The position numbers were made by a program, and so were the translations under genes. From Caldifarciminota bacterium (GTDB lineage Bacteria; Hydrothermota; Tepidihabitantia; B3-TA06), in assembly GCA_023128825.1 (NCBI GenBank), contig JAGMDF010000104.1, positions 1-37,853 on the forward strand: a stretch of 37,853 nt of DNA. The letters run 5' to 3'. The first letter of the stretch is position 1. Each line of letters begins with the position of its first letter. This document shows positions 1-7,406 of this stretch, piece by piece. The notes below the pieces were generated by a model. It saw nothing but the letters and a program-made list of their open reading frames with translations. It was not told where the DNA came from and did no database searches.

Positions 1-777
1 GGCCATCTTGTTAAAAACCTCACCCAAGAGACCCAACTCGTCCCGTGAACGCACCTTGACACGGGCGGCGAGGTTTCCTTTTGAAAGCTCAAGTGCGTGT
101 TTCTTAAGCCTTGATACAGGCACGGTAAAGAACATGCTGAATAACAAGGATAAGAGCACGCTTACCCCCAGGATACCGCCGAGCATGGGTAAAACCGTCA
201 TTAAGGCGTCGCGGATCGCGCGGTCAAGAACACTGGGATCGATACGCACCTGCGCGAAGCCCAAGGTATCGGGACCTATAAGCAGTGGCGAGGTAAACGT
301 AAATCCGTCCGCCGGCTCGCCCAAGACTGAATGGATAGAGTCGGGATGTTGAAAAAGGGAGACCCTTTCTGGACCATCGTCATCCTCGATTTCTTCCCTG
401 AGCCTTGTGGCATTAACCGCGTCAAGGCAGAGTACCGGGAATCCGTTCCAATCAAAAAAAACGGCCTCCATAACCCCAGAGCTTTTAACAGTCTCGCTTA
501 AAGCGGCGCTCAGGACGCGCTCCTTCTCAAAGGACGATGAAGAACGCTTAAACAAGAGGGTCGAATCGGCAAGACGCAGGTATTCGGCATCACGTGCTAT
601 AAGATTAAACGCTACCCTGTCAACACCGGCCAGCTGCTTGGCCAACAACTCACCCCTGCGCGCAAGCTCGCCACGAAGAACGTTTTGTTCATAACGAATA
701 AGAAAGTAGCCAACTCCGGCAACGCTTAGGAGAACGAGAAGACTCACCACCAGAGGAAGCTTAATCTTTAGACTCAC
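1..777 (-). CDS. Membrane sensor with HAMP domain, probably histidine kinase (3' part outside window)
   Basis: This open frame is not in the ORF track because it runs off the window. Translating the minus strand from the GTG at 777 gives 259 residues without a stop. There is a membrane segment at about 9-27, a roughly 165-residue extracytoplasmic region, a second membrane segment at about 194-217, and a HAMP-like segment from about 217 to the edge (PVSRLKKHALELSKGNL, then RDELGLLGEVFNKMA). This is the classic layout of a periplasmic-sensing histidine kinase or methyl-accepting protein. The output domain lies beyond base 1, so the kinase call is inference. The GTG start has no Shine-Dalgarno and lies 7 nt after a good -10 box, which suggests a leaderless transcript. 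The next upstream stop in frame is near 838 and no ATG/GTG/TTG intervenes. Confidence 0.75.
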   Translation of the reverse strand, partial: MSLKIKLPLVVSLLVLLSVAGVGYFLIRYEQNVLRGELARRGELLAKQLAGVDRVAFNLIARDAEYLRLADSTLLFKRSSSSFEKERVLSAALSETVKSSGVMEAVFFDWNGFPVLCLDAVNATRLREEIEDDDGPERVSLFQHPDSIHSVLGEPADGFTFTSPLLIGPDTLGFAQVRIDPSVLDRAIRDALMTVLPMLGGILGVSVLLSLLFSMFFTVPVSRLKKHALELSKGNLAARVKVRSRDELGLLGEVFNKMA

Positions 778-784
778 AAGGTGA

Positions 785-812
785 ATAATAGGGAAAGGGG
801 CTTGCTTGTCAA
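785..812 (-). promoter_or_regulatory. Sigma-70-type promoter of the HAMP sensor gene
   Basis: On the minus strand TTGACA (807-812), a 16-bp spacer and TATTAT (785-790). The GTG start codon follows 7 nt after the -10 box, about where transcription should begin. The remainder of the 778-912 gap holds no other recognisable feature. Confidence 0.7.
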
Positions 813-912
813 CGTAGCCGATGACAAAGGACGATCAGGGATTACTCAATACTTAACCCCGCTTAAATTCACAGCTTATGGATCGGTTTTTATGCCTTTG
901 ACGAAACTGAGG

Positions 913-1356
913 TCAGCTTTTTTCTTTTTTACGCCTCTCCCATAAGCGTTCAAGCGCTTTCTCCAGCAAGTCGAATCCCCGAAGCACAACAACCACACCC
1001 ACCGTTGCTATTATCGCAAGTAACCACAGTTTACGTGCCGCTGCCATCCCGATCCCGGCAACAACCCAGATGGAAGCCGCGGTGGTAAGCCCACGGACCG
1101 TCCCGCGCTCGCGAATAATGGTTCCCGCCCCAAGGAACCCTATACCGGTGATTACTCCTGCGGCAGCACGACCAGCATCAAGTCCGCCGAATTCAGCCAC
1201 TATCATAAAGAGAGCCGAACCGAATCCGACAAGGATGTGCGTTCGTATCCCTGCAGGCTTATCGGCAAGAGAACGCTCAAGGCCCACAACCGCACTCAAA
1301 ACAAGGACTAAACCCAACCGCCAAAGGGCATCAAGAAGATCGCTAAGACAAATCAT
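913..1356 (-). CDS. MgtC/SapB family inner-membrane protein
   Basis: 147 residues matching the membrane domain of the MgtC/SapB family: an N-terminal helix, then GLERSLADKPAGIRTHILVG, GSALFMIVAE, the GVITGIGFLGAGTIIRERG signature near the middle, LTTAASIWVVAGIGMA, and a last hydrophobic segment (LLAIIATVGVVVVL). Family members sit in the inner membrane and are linked to magnesium limitation or to modulation of ATP synthase; many, such as this one, lack the C-terminal ACT-like domain found in longer homologues. The charged C-terminus (LEKALERLWERRKKEKS) is probably cytoplasmic. The ATG overlaps the stop of the preceding prsW-like gene by 4 bases, so translation is probably coupled and the gene belongs to the tRNA-Leu-rnc-prsW transcript. 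The physiological substrate cannot be read from the sequence. Confidence 0.9.
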   Translation of the reverse strand: MICLSDLLDALWRLGLVLVLSAVVGLERSLADKPAGIRTHILVGFGSALFMIVAEFGGLDAGRAAAGVITGIGFLGAGTIIRERGTVRGLTTAASIWVVAGIGMAAARKLWLLAIIATVGVVVVLRGFDLLEKALERLWERRKKEKS

Positions 1357-2423
1357 TCATCCTTCTCCGGCCGCGAGTAGTCCTTTGGAGTATCAGTACC
1401 TTTTTGCTGAGCCGGCGGCTCCTTTAGGCTCTCATGGATGAAACCGGGTTCAGTGGGAGTGGTTGGTCGTGGTGTTGAAGGTTCCGGGGCAGGTGGCGTG
1501 GGTTCTTTCTCCTTGATCGGCTTGAAGTATTCGTCAAGGAAGTATGGGGCTGCGGCCTTGGTCTCCGGCTTGGCAGGCTGCTTTCGCACCTCAGGTTTGG
1601 GTAGCACAGGTTTTTGCCCGGATTCCGTGGGTACAAAATCTTCCGGGGGAAGCCGAGGTTCCACTCCAAGCTTGGCAGCGACCTTGGGAGAAAGAGGCCT
1701 TCCTGAGACGGTGTAGCCTGTATAGCGACCGAACTCATCCTTGGCAGGTTTGAAGGGTGAACGATTCCGTGCGTCGCGCATCAGGAAAAGCGATGATACG
1801 ACCATGACGGCGAGCAATGGAAACAGCCACAACCAGGCAAGACGGTGATAGGGCCACATCGCGATCAGATCGTAAAGGCCGTGAAGGAACACGGCAATGG
1901 AAAACCCAGTAAGTATCAGAAACGGCTTGGCCCATTTACGTTTTGCGAACTTGGCCCTTCCGGCAAAGTAACCTATAAAAAGACCAAACATCGCGTGAGC
2001 AGGCACGGCTGTGATGGCCCTTATAAAGGCGGCAGGAATTCCTCCCATCAACACATACATCACATTCTCTATAGCTGCGAACCCTAAGGCGGCGGCAACC
2101 GCGTACATAATCCCATCGTAAGGTTCGTTCATGTGTTTGCTCCAGTAAACCGGAATAAAGAACGCGAGCGCCTTGAAAAACTCCTCGGTCAACCCTATCT
2201 CTATGAACGTCATGAATGTAAGTTCACCCGCGGTAAGTGCCGAGATGTCATAAGATATATGCACCCATAAAATCTCAACTATTACAACCGGGATGACCGA
2301 AACCACTCCAGCGCCGAGCGTAATAAGAAGATATTTGAGTGGTTCCCGTTCATAACGATCCTTGACCCAGAAGAAAAACAAAATCGCCACCACCGGCCCA
2401 AGCGCCAGCGCAAAGATGTTCAT
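1353..2423 (-). CDS. prsW: PrsW-family intramembrane metalloprotease with proline-rich tail
   Basis: 356 residues. Roughly the first 215 are multi-pass membrane sequence with PrsW motifs: the glutamate pair in GLTEEFFKALAFF, GFAAIENVMYVL, HAMFGLFIGYFAG and FLHGLYDLIA, which supply the conserved Glu and His residues thought to bind the metal. In Bacillus subtilis PrsW makes the site-1 cut in the anti-sigma factor RsiW; no anti-sigma gene is visible here, so the substrate is unknown. The last 130 or so residues are a hydrophilic, proline- and lysine-rich cytoplasmic tail (for example PKPEVRKQPAKPETKAAAP) that is not part of the protease fold and is unusual in length. The ATG overlaps the rnc stop by 4 bases and the stop overlaps the mgtC start by 4, so all three are probably co-translated. 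Confidence 0.88.
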   Translation of the reverse strand: MNIFALALGPVVAILFFFWVKDRYEREPLKYLLITLGAGVVSVIPVVIVEILWVHISYDISALTAGELTFMTFIEIGLTEEFFKALAFFIPVYWSKHMNEPYDGIMYAVAAALGFAAIENVMYVLMGGIPAAFIRAITAVPAHAMFGLFIGYFAGRAKFAKRKWAKPFLILTGFSIAVFLHGLYDLIAMWPYHRLAWLWLFPLLAVMVVSSLFLMRDARNRSPFKPAKDEFGRYTGYTVSGRPLSPKVAAKLGVEPRLPPEDFVPTESGQKPVLPKPEVRKQPAKPETKAAAPYFLDEYFKPIKEKEPTPPAPEPSTPRPTTPTEPGFIHESLKEPPAQQKGTDTPKDYSRPEKDE

Positions 2424-3085
2424 GGCTTCTCCTTAAGCGATTCCAGATAGACCTCTGCCGCCTTTACCTCGGCGCGTTTCTTACTCCCCGCCTCACCACA
2501 AGCCACGAGTTCACCTTCAACAAACAGACCTATGCTGAAGCGCGGACAATGGTCTTCGCCCTCCTTAGACAGAACCCGGTATTCGAATGAAACGCCAGAA
2601 AGACGTATGTTCAATCTGGACTTGGCATCGAATGGAATCACCGAAAGATCGATGTGCGGTTTTACCTGGCTGGCAAAGAACCTGCGGCAGGCACGTAATC
2701 CCCGGTCAAGATAGAACGCTCCAATAACAGCCTCAAAGGTGCTTGCCAGTATGGAGGTCTTTTCCCTGCCGTCGTTCTCCTCGCTGCGCCCAAGACGAAG
2801 AGCATGGTCTAATCCAAGCTTGCGTGAAAGCTCGGCCATGAACGCGCCTGAGGAATAGCGGTTCTTCAGTTTGGATAGCATCCCTTCATCTGCTTGATCC
2901 AAAGCTTCATAGAAGTATTCGCGCAGAAGCATCTCATAAACCGCATCCCCCAGGAACTCAAGCCGCTCATAAGACATGCGGCGATCCCCTGTCTGCTCAT
3001 GAGCATAGGAGGGATGAGTTAACGCCCTCTCCAGAAGATCCTTACGTCGAAAGGACATCTTGAGCTTTTTTTGAAGTTCTCGCAC
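2420..3085 (-). CDS. rnc: Ribonuclease III
   Basis: 221 residues, normal for bacterial RNase III, the double-strand-specific endonuclease for rRNA precursors and structured mRNAs. The nuclease signature ERLEFLGDAVYEML is at about 40-53, the second acidic cluster FEAVIGAFYLDRG at about 117-129, and the double-stranded-RNA-binding domain fills the C-terminal 70 residues (ACGEAGSKKRAEVKAAEVYL). The start is a GTG only 1 nt beyond the discriminator base of tRNA-Leu. A downstream ATG at codon 10 would cut into the conserved first helix (LQKKLKMSFRRKDLLERALT), so the GTG is preferred. There is no room for a Shine-Dalgarno outside the tRNA, so the message is either read from within the tRNA sequence or leaderless after tRNA 3' processing. 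The stop overlaps prsW by 4 bases. Confidence 0.95.
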   Translation of the reverse strand: MRELQKKLKMSFRRKDLLERALTHPSYAHEQTGDRRMSYERLEFLGDAVYEMLLREYFYEALDQADEGMLSKLKNRYSSGAFMAELSRKLGLDHALRLGRSEENDGREKTSILASTFEAVIGAFYLDRGLRACRRFFASQVKPHIDLSVIPFDAKSRLNIRLSGVSFEYRVLSKEGEDHCPRFSIGLFVEGELVACGEAGSKKRAEVKAAEVYLESLKEKP

Positions 3086-3086
3086 A

Positions 3087-3170
3087 TGCCGGGAGCCGGA
3101 TTCGAACCGGCACGGAGTTTCCTCCGAGGGATTTTAAGTCCCTTGTGTCTGCCAATTTCACCATCCCGGC
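3087..3170 (-). tRNA. tRNA-Leu (anticodon UAA)
   Basis: The 84-nt minus-strand sequence folds as a class II tRNA. The acceptor arms GCCGGGA and TCCCGGC pair, the anticodon loop CTTAAAA carries UAA, a long variable arm (CGGAGGAAACTCCG) is typical of leucine, and the T arm is GCCGGTTCGAATCCGGC. The discriminator is A. CCA is not encoded: the bases after the discriminator are T then GTG, the start codon of rnc. This packing means the tRNA and rnc must share a precursor. Confidence 0.95.
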
Positions 3171-3179
3171 CTAAGGTTG

Positions 3180-3208
3180 ATTTTAACGGGAGAATACTGA
3201 GATGTCAA
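3180..3208 (-). promoter_or_regulatory. Promoter of tRNA-Leu-rnc-prsW-mgtC
   Basis: Minus strand: TTGACA (3203-3208), 17-bp spacer, TAAAAT (3180-3185), with the tRNA 5' end 9 nt further on, leaving only a very short 5' leader. No other promoter is visible before rnc, prsW or mgtC. Confidence 0.7.
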
Positions 3209-3215
3209 TGTCAGA

Positions 3216-3402
3216 ACCAACCACAGATTTCGCAGATTGCACAGATTAAATAAGATGTCATCGCGAGTGAACGAAGGGAGGGTGGCGATCTCCTAGCACC
3301 ATCCTATAAGCATAAGGGTTGATGCTATGAATCAAAGGTCTCTGCTATGAGATTGCTTCGTCCTGCATCCCTTCGGTCTACAGGCCTCGCAACGACAATA
3401 AG
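3216..3402. repeat. Composite dispersed repeat with inverted ends
   Basis: The left part (about 3216-3249) reads ACCACAGATTTCGCAGATTG and resembles stretches at 8328 and 27300. It is followed by ATGTCATCGCGAG...GAACGAAG...GGCGATCTC (3255-3292). The right end (about 3348-3402: GAGATTGCTTCGTC...CCTCGCAACGAC) is roughly the reverse complement of that second part, so 3255-3402 is an imperfect inverted repeat, MITE- or REP-like. No coding sequence is seen here. Confidence 0.6.
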
Positions 3403-3406
3403 GTGG

Positions 3407-4786
3407 CTACCGAATCAGAATCACCTTCTGAGTTTTGTGTGCCGCGCCGGACTCAAGTCTGAAGAAGTAAACTCCGGGTGAGAAGTCATGGTGTGTTACG
3501 GGCCAGGTGATGGTGCCGGATGCCCCAGTTGCATGTATCTCATCTACCTTCCGGCCTGTAGCGTCGAAGACAGCGAAACTGGCGGCAAAGCCCTCCGCGT
3601 GATCCGTGTAACGCAGAACGATCTGTGGGCCGATGGAAGTTACCACCCCCCAGTCTGGTACTTCAACAACCCGATCCTCAACAACACCCTCCACGTAACC
3701 CAGGGAATCGGTCTTGATTAACCAAAGATCTCTACCTCCTGTGCCGAAGGATTCCGTACTTCCCACTATAATGTACCCTCCATCACTTGTCTGCTGCACG
3801 CATCTACCACTCTCTTGGTTTTCTCCTCCAAACATACGGGTCCACATCATATTGCCTTCGGCATCAGTTTTTTGCAAACAAATATCTCTATCGTCGTCCC
3901 ACTCCGCGCCTGTCTGTCCGGTAAAAATATAACCACTATCGTTTGTCTGTTGGACAAACTCCCCAGAGCCTACTTCGTAAACCTTTATCCAAACCAACTC
4001 ACCATCGGCATCCGTCTTTATCAAAAACGGCGGACCTGAAAAACAAGTAAAATTCCCAGAGATAATATAACCTCCATCAGAGGTCTGGTGCACGCAGCGT
4101 CCGACTCCATCTCTAGGAAAGGGGTGAGAAGATTTCCGCCAAAGGGTGTTGCCGTAAGCATCCGTTTTTAACAACCAGCCTGTTTTGCCTAAAACAATAT
4201 ACCCTCCATCAGAGGTTTGCTCAACGCAGTTACCTACGGGTCCCCAGCTCTGGCCATAGGTTCGTGTCCACAAGGTATCACCAAGGGAATCCGTTTTAAG
4301 TAACCAAAGCCCCCCTTTCTCTGTCCCAAGTGAGGAGGTATATCCAGCAATGATGTAGCCACCATCCGAGGTTTGTCGAACGCATTCTCCCCAATCATCT
4401 TCTTCCCCCCCATAGCGCCGAGTCCAAACACTATCCCCAGAAGAATCTATCTTAAGCAACCATAGATTCGAATCTGGGAAATCGATAACACCAACAACTA
4501 TGTATTCACCGTCGCCAGTCTGTTGAACACCGTTGCCGCAACCGCAACAATATTTGCACTCCCACAGAAGATTACCTTTAGCATCGGTCTTAAGCAACCA
4601 AAGCTTTTCCGTTATGACTCCACCAGTCGCTATAAGTCCAGTAATTATGTAACCTCCATCGGTTGTTTGCTGAACGGATTCACCCCAGGCCCAAAGCTCT
4701 CCGCCATAGGTACGCGTCCATCCAGCGGCGGCTGTGGTAGATATAAGGACTGCGGCCATGATCAGCAGCAAGGTAAATCTTTTCAT
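3407..4786 (-). CDS. Secreted seven-repeat (probable beta-propeller) protein with C-terminal sorting tail
   Basis: 459 residues. A signal peptide (MKRFTLLLIMAAVLISTTAAA) is followed by seven tandem units of 43-53 residues. Each contains a core like VQQTSDGGYIIVG, then LWLLKTDSLG and a Trp-Thr/Ile-Arg strand. Seven units of this size strongly suggest a seven-bladed propeller; this is inference from the repeat count. After a linker (about 365-380) comes a roughly 80-residue domain ending FSPGVYFFRLESGAAHKTQ and then KVILIR, which matches the type A C-terminal sorting domain of the Por/T9SS family used to deliver proteins to the cell surface in FCB bacteria. The gene is monocistronic with its own promoter and a GGAGG ribosome site 7 nt before ATG. 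Function is unknown beyond surface or secreted placement. Unit 2 has an unusual Cys-rich start (CKYCCGCGNG). Confidence 0.85.
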   Translation of the reverse strand: MKRFTLLLIMAAVLISTTAAAGWTRTYGGELWAWGESVQQTTDGGYIITGLIATGGVITEKLWLLKTDAKGNLLWECKYCCGCGNGVQQTGDGEYIVVGVIDFPDSNLWLLKIDSSGDSVWTRRYGGEEDDWGECVRQTSDGGYIIAGYTSSLGTEKGGLWLLKTDSLGDTLWTRTYGQSWGPVGNCVEQTSDGGYIVLGKTGWLLKTDAYGNTLWRKSSHPFPRDGVGRCVHQTSDGGYIISGNFTCFSGPPFLIKTDADGELVWIKVYEVGSGEFVQQTNDSGYIFTGQTGAEWDDDRDICLQKTDAEGNMMWTRMFGGENQESGRCVQQTSDGGYIIVGSTESFGTGGRDLWLIKTDSLGYVEGVVEDRVVEVPDWGVVTSIGPQIVLRYTDHAEGFAASFAVFDATGRKVDEIHATGASGTITWPVTHHDFSPGVYFFRLESGAAHKTQKVILIR

Positions 4787-4811
4787 CTTTGCACCTCCAA
4801 GTTATTTATCA

Positions 4812-4839
4812 ATAATACCTTAGTATTGAGGCTTGTCAA
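4812..4839 (-). promoter_or_regulatory. Promoter of the seven-repeat secreted protein
   Basis: Minus strand: TTGACA (4834-4839), 16-bp spacer, TATTAT (4812-4817), then a leader of about 20 nt with TTGGAGG before the ATG at 4786. The 59-bp dispersed repeat (4845-4903) begins exactly 5 bp upstream of the -35 box. Confidence 0.75.
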
Positions 4840-4844
4840 GGGTT

Positions 4845-4903
4845 TTCACCACACACGTCTGCTTCACCCAACTGGGGCACAGGCGCAGCCGCGCGGGGAC
4901 CCC
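4845..4903. repeat. 59-bp intergenic repeat, copy A
   Basis: About 52 of 59 positions are identical to copy B at 7245-7303, including an 18-base perfect run CACACGTCTGCTTCACCC. Both copies sit at the same distance from the -35 box of a minus-strand gene. On the far side copy A is followed by a perfect 9-bp stem-loop (4906-4927, CGCTCCGTC/GACGGAGCG). Confidence 0.8.
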
Positions 4904-4994
4904 GACGCTCCGTCCAAAGACGGAGCGCATAGATCTTGCACAGGCTGAAGCACCCGACTGGACACGCTGAGCCTGTGCTACATTAGCAACTGGG

Positions 4995-6107
4995 TTACGG
5001 TTTGAACACAACCTTGATGCCGCGGCGGTGGATAACCGTGCGGATGGCCTTGCGCCAATCGGACAACAGAAACTTGTGAGTAACCAGCTTCTCGATGCCT
5101 TCGATCTTGGGGAGAAGCTCTACTGCCCGCCTGAAATCGGCATTGGAGTAGATGTAGGTTCCCAGAAGCTTCACCTCTCCGAACCAGTGTGGAGAGAAGT
5201 CGTGTTTCATCTCGCCTGGTGAACCTAAGAGCAGGAGCTTACCCCCCTCCCTTGTCGCCCACGAGGCCTGTTCCAGACTGGTTTTGCTCCCGGCGGCGTC
5301 GATCACCGCATCAAAACCGCCCCGCCAGCCCGGCGGTCCGATTATGGCTTTGTAGGATTTTGCCCCTACTTCACGGGCCGCTTCCCGGACATCGCAGTGC
5401 ACCAGGTCCGCTCCAAACTCACCGGCCAGTTCAGCTTGCATAGGATAACGCGCCGCCACGTGAATCTCACCCGCATAGCCCAAAATCCGCATAACCTTCA
5501 CCGCAAGCAGTCCGATGGTACCTGCACCGATCACCAGCGTCTTGAGGTCGGTTGAGAAGTCAAGGTTACGAAGTCCCCGCAGTACCACAGCCAATGGTTC
5601 TGCAAGCACCGCCCGCTCGTCCGGCACCACGTCCGGGACAGGATGTATCATATCAGGATGTGCTACGATCTCTTCTCCCCAACCGCCGGGCAGATCGCGG
5701 CAGAAACCTAACATACCGGGCGCTATACTTCCATCGGAAGTATTCTGGCAGATACCTTCCTCGCCTCTTACGCACGCAGCACACAGCTCTAACCCCCGTT
5801 CTCTACAGGCGAGATTTGGGTTCACCACCACCCGCTTGCCGTCCGACTCGCCCAATATCTCATGACCAAGGACAGCCGGAAAGGAAAAGAAAGGCGACAA
5901 TCGCGGCGAGTTCTTGCCGTATAGAAGGGCTAAATCCGATCCGCAAACTCCGCAAAGACGCACCTTAACCCGTTTCCAACCCGGGGGAGCACAAGGCTCC
6001 GCTATGTCAACCAGACGAAGAGGAAGCAGGAAGACCGGGTAGCGTTTTTTAAGAATCCTTGCCAGAAGATAACGCGGAACCGAAGGCCAGTAGCGAAGCG
6101 CCTTCAT
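4995..6107 (-). CDS. Zinc-dependent alcohol dehydrogenase family (MDR) protein
   Basis: 370 residues with the medium-chain dehydrogenase layout. The catalytic zinc site is CGVCGSD (Cys at about 53) and GHEILGE (about 83). The structural zinc lobe is four cysteines in ACRERGLELCAACVRGEEGIC (about 100-120). The Rossmann dinucleotide motif is VIGAGTIGLLAVKV (about 194). It is a sorbitol/threonine dehydrogenase-type enzyme oxidising a secondary or primary alcohol with NAD(P). Its start overlaps the stop of the class II aldolase gene by 4 bases, so the two are co-translated. A sugar-degrading pair in which the aldolase makes an aldehyde and the dehydrogenase acts on it is an attractive inference, but the substrate cannot be read. 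About 25 extra residues (RYWPSVPRYLLARILKKRYP) precede the usual first strand and may form an amphipathic or membrane-associated helix. Confidence 0.88.
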   Translation of the reverse strand: MKALRYWPSVPRYLLARILKKRYPVFLLPLRLVDIAEPCAPPGWKRVKVRLCGVCGSDLALLYGKNSPRLSPFFSFPAVLGHEILGESDGKRVVVNPNLACRERGLELCAACVRGEEGICQNTSDGSIAPGMLGFCRDLPGGWGEEIVAHPDMIHPVPDVVPDERAVLAEPLAVVLRGLRNLDFSTDLKTLVIGAGTIGLLAVKVMRILGYAGEIHVAARYPMQAELAGEFGADLVHCDVREAAREVGAKSYKAIIGPPGWRGGFDAVIDAAGSKTSLEQASWATREGGKLLLLGSPGEMKHDFSPHWFGEVKLLGTYIYSNADFRRAVELLPKIEGIEKLVTHKFLLSDWRKAIRTVIHRRGIKVVFKP

Positions 6108-7180
6108 TCCATAGGGACGTGCTTGATGAGCTTGCCGTCAATGCGGTCGAGGATGTGGGCAAGGCTTCGGCCGGTAACGGTCAGGCCGTGGTTCTTGAGA
6201 CCTACCACCGCGCTGGCCGGATCAGGGCTTTGGCGTACCTTCTCCGCAACCGCCCGGCCCAGCTGATATGTCCCGCAGGGATAATGGAACTGGGTGGTGG
6301 GCACCCCCTGCATCCAGGCGTGAACGTGGATGATGGCCCCTACCTCAGGGTGCTCTTTGTATATCAGCCAGTGTTCGATGGCATCTACAGAGACCCTGCG
6401 CGGTTCAACGTTCGGGGGCACCGAGAGAACGATGGCGTTCGCCGTCGAGTCGTAATCCTTAACCAGAAGGATATCACGACCGATCTCAGAGAGCTTCGAC
6501 TTGTCCACCCCGGAGGCGCTCATCCAGAAACGGTGATGATCCTGCCGAACCGAAAGGTTCCCGTAGGAGAGTCCGCCGATCCCGTAAAGACGCTTGACAT
6601 GGCGAAAATCCTCCGCTGAAAGGATCTTGTCAATAGGAAACGCGGCAGGCAAAAGATCCCATTGGCCGAGCTTGCACCCTGCCTCGGAGAGTGAGCGGGT
6701 AAGTTCATCGCCCTGCCACAGCTCTGGCTCAAGGTCTTGCTCGAAACGGTTGTTAACCACGAGCACCGAGGATGCCATGGGATGAATCCGCTCAAACAGA
6801 CGCTCGTAGAACCTGTTACCTTCGGGTTCTATAAAGTGAGCTAAATCGAGGGTTAGGAAGTGTGTTTCTTTATTCGGGATGTAGACGAGAAGCATATTGG
6901 AAAGCCCGCGCACGAGATATGGGTACCACTCCTTAATAGGGTCCTGTGGCGACTGTGAGGCTTCAAGCATCGAAACCACGAATGTTGCCTGCGCCCTGCG
7001 CCGGTAGGGCTTAACCTCATCGTCGGTAATGAAGTTCAAAACCAGCCGGGGGGAGATGGAATACCATCGGTAATGGTAGCCGTGCGCTTCGAGTGTTTCC
7101 TTGAGCTTTAAGGCAAGTTTTTCCAGTGCAGGGGTGTGGTCACCGTGGAAGCGGAACACCAGGTTATCTTGCTTCAGCAT
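6104..7180 (-). CDS. Class II aldolase/adducin domain protein with extra N-terminal domain
   Basis: 358 residues. The C-terminal half (about 175-358) is a class II aldolase/adducin fold: GGLSYGNLSVR, the catalytic-Glu region VDAIEHWLIYKEHPEVGAII, zinc ligands HVH, and the third histidine in GLKNHGLTVTG. Family members are zinc aldolases (fuculose- or ribulose-phosphate type) or epimerases. The first 170 residues (from LVFRFHGDHTPALEKLALKL to roughly FPIDKILSAEDF) are not part of the aldolase fold and I do not recognise them; typical family members are near 200-230 residues. The gene heads a two-gene operon with the zinc dehydrogenase (4-base overlap). The ATG is preceded by a leader of about 25 nt with only a weak ribosome site. 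The substrate is unknown. Confidence 0.85.
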   Translation of the reverse strand: MLKQDNLVFRFHGDHTPALEKLALKLKETLEAHGYHYRWYSISPRLVLNFITDDEVKPYRRRAQATFVVSMLEASQSPQDPIKEWYPYLVRGLSNMLLVYIPNKETHFLTLDLAHFIEPEGNRFYERLFERIHPMASSVLVVNNRFEQDLEPELWQGDELTRSLSEAGCKLGQWDLLPAAFPIDKILSAEDFRHVKRLYGIGGLSYGNLSVRQDHHRFWMSASGVDKSKLSEIGRDILLVKDYDSTANAIVLSVPPNVEPRRVSVDAIEHWLIYKEHPEVGAIIHVHAWMQGVPTTQFHYPCGTYQLGRAVAEKVRQSPDPASAVVGLKNHGLTVTGRSLAHILDRIDGKLIKHVPME

Positions 7181-7211
7181 GTTACGCTGCTTTTTTCCCT
7201 TTCATTTCTTA

Positions 7212-7239
7212 ATTATCTCCACTGGCTTTGGATTGTCAA
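7212..7239 (-). promoter_or_regulatory. Promoter of the aldolase-dehydrogenase operon
   Basis: Minus strand: TTGACA (7234-7239), 16-bp spacer, GATAAT (7212-7217); ATG at 7180. The 59-bp repeat copy B starts 5 bp upstream of the -35 box, the same geometry as at 4834-4845. Confidence 0.72.
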
Positions 7240-7244
7240 GGATA

Positions 7245-7303
7245 TTCACCCCACACGTCTGCTTCACCCGACTGGGGCGCAGGCGCATCCGTACGTGGAC
7301 CCC
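7245..7303. repeat. 59-bp intergenic repeat, copy B
   Basis: Partner of copy A (4845-4903), about 88% identical. It is followed by a further stem-loop at 7323-7354. The rest of the 7181-7406 gap has no gene. Confidence 0.8.
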
Positions 7304-7322
7304 ATAGCGGCCGCAGGCCACA

Positions 7323-7354
7323 CTGCGATCTTTCGTCCGAAGGACGAAAGGAGC
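7323..7354. repeat. Stem-loop repeat with CTCCTTTCG/CGAAAGATCGCAG flanks, copy 1
   Basis: On the minus strand GCTCCTTTCGTCC, then a short loop, then GGACGAAAGATCGCAG. Related elements with the same outer bases but different inner stems occur at 8289-8319 and 30378-30414. Confidence 0.6.
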
Positions 7355-7406
7355 ATTAAAAACCCAAGGGAATCGGTTTTGAGAGAGAGTCCAAGTATCT
7401 GTCCTT

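Noticed and set aside
1-694. Plus ORFs 8-352 and 407-694
   Set aside because: Antisense shadows of the HAMP sensor, which is open on the minus strand through the window edge.
5552-5968. 138-residue plus ORF
   Set aside because: Antisense shadow of the zinc dehydrogenase.
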